NCBI GenBank assembly: GCA_035222895.1
Contig: JAVYIG010000879.1
Span: 248,001-312,000 of the forward strand
DNA: 64,000 nucleotides
From: Strongylocentrotus droebachiensis
Taxonomy: Eukaryota; Echinodermata; Echinoidea; Camarodonta; Strongylocentrotidae
Direction: 5' to 3'
Positions 38,401 through 49,700 of this stretch are shown here, in pieces (position 1 is the first letter of the stretch; every line of letters begins with the position of its first letter). The notes beneath the pieces were generated by a model. The model saw only the letters and a list, made by a program, of their open reading frames with translations. It made no database searches and was not told where the DNA came from. A program made the position numbers and the translations under genes.

Positions 38401-39389
38401 GGGAAGCGAAGAGGTTAAAAAGAAGGCTGAGTTTGGGGAAAGATAATGAACAAAGAAATCTGAGCTGTCGGATTCGTTTCAGGCTATTCGGAAAGAACAT
38501 CAGAGCAGAGATGTTCCTTTACCATGATTACTTTTTTTTTAAACTCACAAATTCGAAGTATGACGAGAAATTGACAAAAAGTTCGGACCAAGCTCTGATG
38601 ACACAAGTGTGTGTGTTTGTGTGTAGTTCCAGTCACAAATTGATCGATGGCATGCGTGTGATTTTCGGCAATTATTTATACTTTGACTAACCTAAATTCC
38701 ACGGTACAAACCATTGTTATGTTAATCCTTTCCTAATTGCTTCCAGACATATCCTTTCACAGTGCAATCATATTTGATCGATACTCAGCTTGATATATTT
38801 AAATCCTTTTAACCACGGCTCAATTTTCAAACGGGCTTTCTCTTTACCCTGTTCAACCCGTTCAAATTAGATTTTATATGAAAACTTGATGAGTTGTTAG
38901 TGCATGGAAGGTCGCGTGATACGGATTGTTAATTCTGTGAGAGATGAATCGCGATGATCGTGTGTCTATTACATTTCCAATAGGAAACCGGCATGCAGTT
39001 CCAGTTACGTATCCAGACCATGGGTTACAGGAGGGGGCATTTCGTAGCGATTCCTATTTTTATTACGGCCCTTGTTTGTGCTAGGTTGTGACCCACAAAA
39101 AAGAACCAATAACACAATTAATTGTCTGGAACGTGACCGATCAGTAGTTTTTCGTTTTTTTGAGAGAGTGTCACTATAAATCGTGTTTCCAAGAGCAACA
39201 TAACTCCATGATTTTAACTTACAAAATGACCCCCTTTAATCTACGAATTACTATGGCCGTGCATATATTTGCTTGGTCGTAAAATTTTCGGGAGGGGGAA
39301 TTATAGCCCATTGCACCTAGTGTACGTAGGGCTATACGCCGTTGGTGGCCGTAGCCTTGGTAACCATCTTGATAATTCAAGTGATGGTG

Positions 39390-40450
39390 TTGTTAACAGG
39401 TCATGGAAGTAGTTTTCAACCATGCACGAACATTTCTAAAAGTATAGGTATTCTAAATAAGTTAAAGCATTTCCCACAAAATATACTCAAAATGATCTAT
39501 AATTCCATTATTTCACCTTATTTTCAATACTGTAATCTAGCCTGGAATTCCTCGGCTACATATTCAATGCTAACTTTATACAGATTACAAAAAAGTGCAG
39601 TGAGAATCATTTCGCATGCAAATTTTCTTGCCCATACAAAGCCGTTATTTAATAACCTGAATATGTTGAATATATTTGATTTTTCTGATTATGAAATTGC
39701 AACTTTATGTTTTAAGAACTAAATACCAAACAGTATTTCAGAAATGTTTTGTTATAATGTCGATATACATTCTTTACACGTGGATCTTCAAACTTTCATT
39801 TACCTAAAGTACGCACATCTCTAGCTAAAAACTGTATTTTTTTCAAAGGGCCTCAAATCTGGAACAGTTTACCAGTATATATTAAAACTAGTCCATCACT
39901 AAATGTCTTTAAAAAGCGATATAAAACCTTATTACTCAGTAGATATATTAGCAATGTTTGATCAGGTTTCTTGTCTTTTTCGTGTGTTTTTGTTATTGTT
40001 TTGTTTTTTTTGTTTTTTTTTAAATATTTGTTGTAGTGCTTTAGTTTGGTTGTTTTGTTTGCTGTCAATGTAAGAAACAAAAACAAATCTGTTTTTGTCT
40101 TTGTTTTTGCTTTTTGTTAATCTTTTGGGTATATATGCTTGTACAATGTACTTATTCTATAAACCTTCAGTCTGATCTTGTACTCATACTCTCTTCTTAG
40201 GCCTATCTTAATTTCAATTTTTCAGTTTTTTGTAGGTGGCAGCACCAATAAGGCATTGCCTTTCTAGCTGCCTCCTCATTCACATAAATACTCACCTTCT
40301 CTATGTTTTTATCCAGATCACCTTATATTGTATTATTATCTTATGTAATGTTTGTTTATTTGACTATATATCTTGTGATTTTGTATGTTATTGTATCTTA
40401 ATATTTTTTATGATGAATGGAATAAATTTGATTATCTATCTATGATTATC
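39390..40450 (+). mobile_element. CR1/L2-like LINE, 5'-truncated, decayed
   Basis: The frame ending at 39722 carries SIGILNKLKHFPQNILKMIY, NSIISPYFQYCNLAWNSSAT and LYRLQKSAVRIISHANF. After a stop it continues GPQIWNSLPVYIKTSPSLNV, then FKKRYKTLLLSRYISNV ending at about 39960. The 3' UTR is T-rich and ends around 40430-40447 with TTGATTATCTATCTATGATT. The N-terminal part of the open frame (39342-39395) is unrelated flank. Confidence 0.8.
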
Positions 40451-40607
40451 TAAATAACCAATTAGAACGCAATCGCAACTCCTTTCGAAAAATCGAAATG
40501 GGGGCAATACACTGTTGTATATCCCGTAGAAATCAGCCTTCACCTAATTTAGCTAGCATACATGCACAAGTATGTTTCCCTTTACTTCTCTCTCTCTCTC
40601 CCCCTCT

Positions 40608-41035
40608 CTCATTCACATTACAAGGTACTTGAGCAAGCCCTTACGATAACCTACGTTTCTCCCCCTCTTTTTCCTCTTGTCTCTCTTCTTTTCTCGCTCT
40701 CTTTCATTGCATGGACAAAGGTCCATGCTGAAACCCACGTTTCTCCCCCTCTTTTTCCTTGTCTCTCTATCCCACCCTCCTTCCTTCTCTCATTCACATT
40801 ACTTGGCTGAGCCCTCTCTAAAACCAACAATTCTCTTTTCTTCTCTATTTTTCACTTGTCTCTCCACTTCCTCTTGCTCTCTCTCTCATCCACATTCCAA
40901 GGTAATTAAAGCCCTCTCTATAACCATGGACATACTAGGTCCATGATAGCTCATTCTTCTCTTTCCTTCTCTCTCTCTCTTCCTCTCATTCCTTTACTCC
41001 CTCTTTCTTTCTATCAATCACATTATCTAATTATT
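40608..41035. repeat. CT-rich minisatellite with 85-130-bp units
   Basis: Blocks of CATTCACATTAC(AAGG), GAGCAAGCCCT or GAGCCCTCTCT, ACC(C)ACGTTTCTCCCCCTC and a CT run recur from about 40610, 40708, 40792, 40889 and 41014. Units are imperfect. Open frames through it are repeat translations. Confidence 0.6.
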
Positions 41036-41039
41036 TAAC

Positions 41040-43580
41040 AATCCCTCTCTTTTATTTTACATCTTCTTTTTTTCCATTTCTTCTCTATTGTCTATTTTCA
41101 TGCTTTTTGTTATTCACCTTACTATAGGTATACTGGCATAATGTAAATAGAAGAGAAAAACAAAAACAAAAATAACAATGAAAATAAGATAAATTCACAT
41201 TATTATAATTATGTATCATAATCTTCTTACATTGGGGGGGGGGGGGTAGGGAGGGAGTGTGCTTACCCTCCCTTTTAAAACATGACTATATTTTATTACA
41301 CAAAAAGAACATGCTTTTGGATTTTCTTACAAATGATGAGACACGTTAGATATACCGGTAACCTTTTTTTTTTAATAAAAACAAATTACCAAGTCACTCC
41401 AAAAGGGAGTCCAACTCAAGAGCCTTTTGAATTCAAATTGTATGAATTTTAAAAAGAAAAGGGTATTCATATTGTAAGAAACATTCTGAAAACATGGAAC
41501 CTGCAAATATAGAATACTGGACTTTGAGCCAGGAATTTATTGAAATAAGAGACTCAATAAATTTTCCATTGAAAGCTATCGTAAAACTTTAAAAAGGTGT
41601 TGAAACAATAAGAAAAAGCTGTTGCTGGGCAGTAAGATGTGCTACCACCCTCACAGCTTATAAAATTTGAGTACGGTAGATCTGATCATTAATTAAGGGT
41701 AATTAATCATAAAAACATGGTGATAAGATCAGTACTAAAAGTCCACTTCAGAGTCATCTGGACATGCAGAAAGAATAAGCCTTTAATAACCCTGGCAATG
41801 AAAACCTTGTCAGGTAACGAATGACAAGAGGCAATATTTTTTGGGAAAAAATAAAAAAAATATATAATTGGGCTAAACATCTGTTTACTAATTTCATGCA
41901 TACCTTTTAAACAAATGATTCTCTTAATGACTGAAATTCTTGCTATAGGCCTGCCTGTCATAGCAACAACTTATTGAATTCCATCCATATAGATGCATTT
42001 GCATAGCAGGTGTATCAAACAGTTGGTCACCAAGAGTACAAGAGAGAAACATGAATAAATCAACATAAATTAGTGAACAGATTTTATATTCCATGGTATG
42101 TTGTTCTATACATCGACCACATTCAGATTCTATTATATATGATAATGTTATCCATTTCATTTGATGACCTCACTAATAGCTTGGGTCAGAAGAAACAAAG
42201 GATAATGATACTTTCATTGTTACAGTAAATAGATTTAGTATGCCATGATACAATGTAAACACATTGGACGCAACCAGACCAAATGCCTTGGGTCTGCCTA
42301 ATTGCATACAACAATGACCTTCATGTACTTACTGATAGGTCTTGGAAAATACAGAAATGTAATGCTCATTACATTCACTACATTTTATTTTTCTGCTGCA
42401 CTTTTATAACACTTCGCTCGCTTATTTTGCCTCTGTGCATGGACGCATGTTTGCCACACATGCAATTCACAACAAAAACAAAAAGCACCAATTGATTGAA
42501 GTATTGCTTTGTACAATACAATGGCTTTGCAAAAATACTCATTTCCAGTCTTGGTTAGCTCCAAGACAACCTTTTAACACCGGTATAGATTTAAACTTTC
42601 ATCGAACAGTTACAGTTACATAATCTTGAAGGTTTTGGTATATCTACCACATGGCATGGTAAATACAAGGTGGCACAGGGAGATTACTTGTTTGGCATAT
42701 CAAGAGTTAATGGTCGTTTCATGCCTCATGTCCAAATGCCCCTTTTTGGTGCTTACCCGTACATAAAAAGACAGTAGCAATATCTCAGATTTAAGATTCG
42801 TTTCAAAGGAGTACTGTCATAATAAATTTCTTCTTCAGGTCAATTAATTATGAAACAAGATAATGTGAGCTATTACAACACTAGTGTAATCAATTACTAT
42901 CATATCTGATTTTAACGATTTAATACCCCCCCCCCCCCCCCTCCCCCATAAAAAAAAGTTATAACATCAAGCAACTCTAGTGAAAATCTCCTTTGCAATA
43001 TGTTTATGCACAGGATGTCAATAATTTAGTAATTGAAAGGCTAACATAGCAATTTTACTTGCTAAAATATGCATTTCAAAATGACAAAACTTGAGGGCAC
43101 TTTTGTAAGCTATGCCCTTTTGCTATCGTACTATTTTAGGTGACTAATTTACTCCACAGCTAATGTTCCTCTCCCATGGCATCAATCTATTTCCTAGGAT
43201 GCACACGCTGCATAGGGTACAAATTTAATCCTTAGTGCCTGAAATACACAAATAGTAATCTACATACAGATCATTGGGATTATGGATAGGTTACATAGGC
43301 CTTTGAATATTAACAGAAGAAGAAGAATTATTGGTAGGTGGGGGGAGGGGGGGGGGGGGGGCTACAACTCCCTAAAATACCTGCAAGGGTCGAAGATCTA
43401 TTATGTAGATAATATCCTTTCTCATGGTGTTTACCTCCACGTTTCTCTCTCTCACATATATATCAGTCTTTCACAAAAGATCAGCTGAAATAAGTCTTTT
43501 ACTCCACAATGTCCAGTCATTTTGTAATTCAGTCTTCCTTTAAAAGTCTATTTGTCCAAAAAATGTTGAGCCATTTTGAG
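41040..43580. other. No gene recognised; region downstream of MRTO4
   Basis: It lies beyond the 3' end of MRTO4 and probably holds its 3' UTR and polyadenylation site, which I could not place. It contains G/C runs (41235-41247, 42927-42943, 43340-43361). Short open frames lack domains. Confidence 0.5.
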
Positions 43581-43660
43581 AAAACTAGTCTTTTTCAACA
43601 TCCTCATCGTCCTCGTCACCATCGCTTCTTGATTTGGAATCCGGAGCGTCGTTGAAGAAC

Positions 43661-43765
43661 TCAAAGGCTCCGTTCTGCATCGTCGAAGACCTCAAAGTCT
43701 CCGTTGTTCGACCAGGAGGCGGCTAGTTTGAGTTTGAACTCTGCCATGGGCTTGCCAAATAGTTT
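43661..43765 (-). CDS. MRTO4: MRTO4 coding exon 7 (last exon, tail frameshifted)
   Basis: It encodes [20 protein letters not shown], then [14 protein letters not shown] and a TGA stop at 43663-43661. A Ser/Asp/Glu-rich tail, which family members usually carry at the C-terminus, lies downstream in another frame and stops with TAG at 43587-43585. The frame is lost across an imperfect duplication of 31 bp (43643-43673 resembling 43674-43704). This is either a genuinely shortened tail or a sequence/assembly error. The rest of the exon is normal. Confidence 0.88.
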   Translation of the reverse strand, partial: KLFGKPMAEFKLKLAASWSNNGDFEVFDDAERSL

Positions 43766-46700
43766 CTGGTTTATACAGAGACAAAAGAATGGAAAATATG
43801 AATGAATTAATACAGCAGACAGACCAATTGAGTAAAAAGAGTGATATAACATTTAAAGATAAAGTTGAGTTCTGGTCATGCAATTGCATTGTGAAAGAAA
43901 AAATGTGGAATGGATCAGAAAAAGTTGATCATGTAGCGTGTAAGTTTTGGTGTGTACAGCAAGGTACTGGAGTCATCAAAATCATAATAAATTTGGCACA
44001 GTCTTGGTAAAGTAACAAGCACTGTACACAGAAAGGTGTATATGGGACTACACAAATGGTGTCGGGCCTATTTACCTTGATTTCCTTATCTTTCTATGCT
44101 CATTACTCAGCCAGTATACATTTTCTACCAGAATTGTTAGGCAAATGACATTTTTTTGTAATCTTGAACATTCAGTGTAAGTTTTGTTTGATTCTGTGAG
44201 AATTCATTTTCTTTTTTTACCAGAACTCAAGTTTATCTTTAATGACGTCTTTGTAAACCAACTATATTTAATAACTGCTCTGTAATGTCAATGTAAAAAT
44301 ATCTTTAGAGTAACTCTAAAAAACTAAACCTACACCAATGGAACACTTTGTACACTGGCAAGAGTGCAAAGAGAGACAATAATGAACAAAGACGGTGCAA
44401 ACATGTTCCATATTTAAACATGGAAAAACTTCTATAAAATATTTGAAGACCACATACAAACTGAGTCAAAGTTTGAAAGGAAAGTTACAATAATGATCAT
44501 AATATCAAAGTGAATTTATATGGCAACCTGGCAATGAATGTCACTTTTACACTCCATTACAATTTCTTTACACTGGTGGGTCCTGACCATTAAAATATAT
44601 ATCACACTTCAGAGCATATAGAATTGAAATATCATATTTTTGTTTGCAATCCCAAATAAAAAAATCCACAAATCAATATGAAGGGATATATCTACACTGC
44701 ACAGTTTAAACTTCCAGTACCATCATATCAAAAGCCCACTGATGCTAGTTGCTTTTTTATAAATAGGCTAATCAGAAAGATGTATAACATTGCTTTGTCA
44801 TATCCTCTTTTCTCCGCAGACAGTGGTTAAGTCTTGATTAGCAGCATTTGGGAACATCTCAAAATGTTGGCAATACCTTGCGGTTGCTGCATGTCCAGAT
44901 AATCTGGTAGACTAAGAATTTAGACTTATGGTGGGTTTTTAGAAACGCCCCCTGATTATCATAGTTCAGGAAGAAAATCGCCTCAGTATAACCAGGGGGG
45001 GGGGGGGGGGGCATTTCACAAAACTTGTCATCAGTAACAAATGACAGTTGTTGTTATAAGCTACTGAAATCCTTGCTTCTGATTGGTTATCAACAGATTT
45101 GTCACTGATTTTTGTCACTTGTCATTGAAAAAAGGCTTTGTGAAACGGTTCCAAGGGCTTTTGTGTGCTGATCATGTATCTACTTACCAGTATTCTTGCT
45201 TGTTCTGGGGTGAGAGTATCTCCTACTTTACACACGGTATGTTCACTGGTTAGATGTATTATGCCTTTAAAACAGAAACAGAGAAGAAGAAACAAATTTG
45301 TTACAGGGACTAATCAATTTGAAGGAAATTAAAAGTTTACACATTCACTGGCAAAATTATCTTATTACGGAGATACACAATTGCTTTCTTTTCTGTCCTG
45401 TTAATTAAGAACAGTACTAAAAAGAGGGGACAATTTTCTTTGGAACACCTAAATTCTAAAGTTTAATATATCTACCATTAGGATATATGTACATGTATGT
45501 TCACAGAAAGACATGTTGCCAGTATGATTGCCGCTACAGTTCTGTAACTACTATTGACCAAGCAAGCAGCATTTCCAATTGGCCACTAAAATACAAAAGT
45601 GGTAATTTAAAACGAAAATGATACTGAATACATTTGCAAAGAAACATTAAGAATGGTACAAGGCAGGCTGAGAAAGATGATAGCAATAGGGTGGAGCAAA
45701 ACAAAGGAGAAATAAATTGCGTGATAGAGCACAACAAAGGAGAAATAAATTGCGTGATAGAGCACAACAAAGGAGAAATAAATTACGTGATAGAGCACAA
45801 CAAAGGAGAATTAAATTGCATGATAGAGCACAACAAAGGAGAAATAAATTGTGTGATAGAGCACAACAAAGGAGAAATAAATTAGAAGAAGTAAAGTAGC
45901 AGTAGCATTTGCTGAGCACTGGACTAACCTTTCTTGAGCGATGTAGGAAGATGTAACTGCCTGAGCTGTGGCTCCATGGAGTGTTGGAAGTTTTCTAAAG
46001 GACCTTCAGGTAATACTACGGTTTCCGTTGCGATGTTTCCTGACCTGGCATAGTCTGCTTCAACAAATCCCTCAAAATACCTTCCATAGAAAACAGAAAG
46101 ACCAAATCAGTTAAATAACAAGTAAATTTATGAATACCGTTTCCAAGTTTTGTTATTTTTGATAAATGCGGGAAAAAAAATGATTTGTCCCGATTTACAT
46201 CATATATTACATATCAAAGCTTACATCTACAAGTATTCAATGAAGGCACTAATTCAACCAGTCACCCCTTTATTCTTGAGTTACAAAAAAACTCAATGTC
46301 ATCAAATTTACAAGGATTATGAATAATTTTGTTGTTAACTGTATATATATGCATGAGAATTAAAAATCTTATATTGGCTGATGCTGTTACGTGTCATTTA
46401 AGGTTTTAAAACAAACAACAACAGTGAGATGTTAGATGGACTAGTATTCAACAGAACGGCTACTCGTTTCAATACAAGGAGATTATCAGTTAAGCGTTGG
46501 TCACATCCCACCGTGCGTGTTTTTACTCCGTACGGTTTTTGGGGAGGCCACGGCCGCCACGTTTTCTGAAAACGTAGGGAGGGAGTGGCAAAGGCAGGGA
46601 GGGAGTACCGGCAAAGCACGTCACACGCACGGTGTAAGTACGTGGCCCGTACGCCACGCCTGGCCTAGAGCGGTTGCGTGCATCGTACGTTGCGCACGTG

Positions 46701-49700
46701 GTAAGTGCGTTGTACGTGCTTACAACGTGCTTACTACGTGCTTACAACGTACGGTCTCCGTGCGGTTACCACGTTATCTTACGGAGGCCGTACTTACACG
46801 TGCTGCTCACGTACGGTGTCCTTACTCACTCGCACGTTGTAAGTGCGTGCACGTACGAAGAACTTGGTGAGTCGGGGTATGTCGAAGTATATAGGACGAC
46901 ATTCCCATTTTCTCTAGAATCCCAGCTGCTGCTGCCTCCTCATGATGCCGCCCATTCCACCGCAGAGACTCCGGGTTCTGATGCTGCAAGAACACCTTCA
47001 AGTGGCAGCGCATGAGCACGACGTGGTATTACTTGCCTTGATACGGGAGAGAGAGAGGCAACAGAGATGCCGACGCAGGAGATGGTGGGTTCGCCCATGG
47101 ATCGAGAGGAGGAGGCTTTTCGGGCAGTACGAAACGTTGTTCCAAGAGCTAGAGCGTGAATCGCGGGGGGACTATGTCGGATACATCCGAATGGACCCCA
47201 ATCTCTTCGCCGAGCTCCTGCTCCGAGTGACCCCTCGAATCACCAAGTGCCCAAGGTGTGTGTCTTCATTTCTGCCATAACAAATTCTTGGTTTTGCTTT
47301 GTATTTGCTTTAAAATTTACGAATTCCGGGTGGCACACAACAGCATATCCACGTTCGTGCCGGAGGTCTGCACCGCCATCTACAAGGAACAAAAGGAGGA
47401 GATGTTCAACATGCCCTCCACACAGGACGAGTGGAAAGCCGTCGCCAGCCAGTTTGGAACGCGATGGAACTTTCACCACTGTTATGGGGCGATCGATTGG
47501 AAACATATCGCAATCAAGAAGCCCAATAAAAGTGGATCGCTCTATTACATTATTATAAGCGCTTCTGTTCTGTGGTGCTCCTGGCCATCGTGGATGCTAA
47601 CTATTCCTTCTTGTGGTGCAAGGTGGGGGCAAACGGCTCTTCCTCAGACGCATGCGTGTTAAACGAGTCCACCCTCCGGGGGGCACTGGAGGACAACACC
47701 ATTGGATTCCCAGCACCGGATCCACTTCCAGGCGACGACCGGAACTTTCCCTACTTCATCGTAGGCGATGATGCTTTTCCCCTGCGATCGCCGTGCCATG
47801 ACCCACAAAGAGAGCGTGATGAACTATCGGACCTCTCGGGCCCGTCGGGTTGTGGAGAACGGCTTTGGGATATTGGCTCACCGGTGGCGGTGCCTACTCA
47901 CCACCCTGCTGTTGGCGCCTGACAGAGTGATTCGCGTTGTGTTGGGCTGCCTCACCCTTCACAATTGGCTGCGAAAGCGCCGGCCCGGACTACAGGACCT
48001 TAATTTGGACGAGGATGAGGATGCCACCGTGGTCCCCGGGGCCTGGAGGGAGGATGTGCAGATGACCGAACCCAACCAGATGGTCGGCCAACGGGCCTCA
48101 AGGGAAGGGAAAACCCTGGGAAACTTTTCGAAGAAGACCAGATTGACCGAGAAGAACTCAACCAGGCGCTGCTCCTGTTTCGCCGAGTACGAGCAGTTGG
48201 CCTTTTCCTTTGTCACACCCTTTTCATGTGACCCCTTCTCCGATCCACCAGCAGCACCCTCCTCATGATCAGACGCTTTGGCGTCACCATCTGACTCTTT
48301 TTCGCTCCTCCTCTCCTCTTCCTCTCTGGCCCTCTCATCTTCCGCGGCCCGTTTCTGTTGGGCCTCTCTGGCCTTCTTATCCGCTGCCTTTTGAGCTGCA
48401 GATGCAGCTGACCCCTTATTCTGTGTCTTCTTCGGCGCCATCTTGGAGACGAAATGTTGGCACTCTTCCGTCGGCTCGGCTTTTGTATACTGCATAAATC
48501 AGTGCGCACAACGTGCGTTGTAAGTGCGGAGCACGTGCTTACTCGGTACGGTCCACGTGAGTTCTGCGTGCTCATTAGAAAGTTAAACTGGGGAAGTGGC
48601 GAGTAAGCACGGACCACGCGCTTATCACGTGCGCCTTCCGTAGAGCAAGTGATCGTGGGAAACAAATTTAAAAACGCACAGAGTCAGTGCGTTGTGCGCT
48701 CGTTGGCAGTACCGGGCACGCACGTCACGCGCACTGGGGGTGAATCGGTAGCCCGAACGCAGCGAAAGTTCCTCGTCCACTAAAAGTGCTACGGTGTGTC
48801 TGCGTGCTCCCAAATCCGTACGGAGGCGGTACTCACCACGTACCGATACCCAAATTTTGCCCACGTTTTTGCACGTAGACAGCACGCACTTGCAAGTACG
48901 GCGGGATGTGACCACCGCATTAATGATTCATTCTTGCTGTTGGAATTATATTTTCCAATTTCCATCAATCTCCAGTTTGTTCTCCATTACCTATTACGAT
49001 GCTATGAATGAAAGGTTATTTGTGTCGCACAAATAGAGCACTTATCATTTTCAATGAAAATCAACAATAATTTATCCATTATCAAATGTTCTGAAAACAC
49101 TTTCCTGACATCCTATATTTTGGGTCCCGTTACTCAACTACTTAAATTCAAAGGCAAAGTAAAAATGTCAAATACAGTACCTGAATTCTTGAATGACAGT
49201 GGTAAAACACAAAAAAAAAAAACTTAATCAACATCACTTACTTGACTACTTCATCTTTTGTTTTGTTTGTGAAGAGTAGCCCAACGTTGCCCATTAATCG
49301 CTTGCTCACTCTGTGGAGGTTGTCCCTGTACTCTTCTTCAGCGCTCTTTCCAAGTGCAACCATCATCACCTTGTTCTTGCCAAAGAAAAATCTGAGAGGT
49401 AAAGAAGAAAAAAACAGGAAAGATGACGTTAAACACTGGCATAGCTTGCAGGCACAGACTCTATTTTGACAATTAAAAATAATCCTATAGAATATGTGCA
49501 GGGCTCTGATCAAGGGCACAAAAGTGTTACATATGAGGTGAATTTTAAAAGTCAATTATAGACTGTGGCAACATTATTTTTGTAATCTGCAAACATTATG
49601 CAACACATAGCTAAAAAATCAGACCTTAACAAATTGCCGTTAAGCGGCAATCAGTAGCCAAATATCACATCATCAAAAATGTTACGTACATAACTCGGTG

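Larger units (their letters stand above)
46493..48919 (+). mobile_element. PIF/Harbinger DNA transposon in MRTO4 intron 4
   Basis: This is a 2427-bp element bounded by TTA target duplications (46490-46492 and 48920-48922), the 3-bp type used by PIF/Harbinger. The terminal inverted repeats begin AGCGTTGGTCACATCCC on the left and TGCGGTGGTCACATCCC on the right when reversed. The ends carry dense subterminal repeats of ACGTGCTTAC/CGTACGG type (about 46620-46860 and 48490-48900). Inside are a plus-strand DDE nuclease remnant and a convergent minus-strand second-gene remnant, as is usual for this superfamily. The element is clearly more GC- and CpG-rich than its surroundings. Both genes are broken, so it is not autonomous. 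Confidence 0.9.

Noticed and set aside
38337..38690. 117-codon open frame, possible small gene
   Set aside because: No recognisable domain, and its start lies in a dispersed repeat shared with 2-3 kb; a chance open frame is likelier.
45691..45893. Direct repeats as a CRISPR array
   Set aside because: Units are contiguous 33-bp tandem copies without unique spacers, in an intron of a eukaryotic gene.
47258..47506. Other-frame and antisense open frames across the Harbinger transposase
   Set aside because: They overlap the transposase in a GC-rich segment where stops are rare; only the frames matching HARBI1-like motifs are meaningful.
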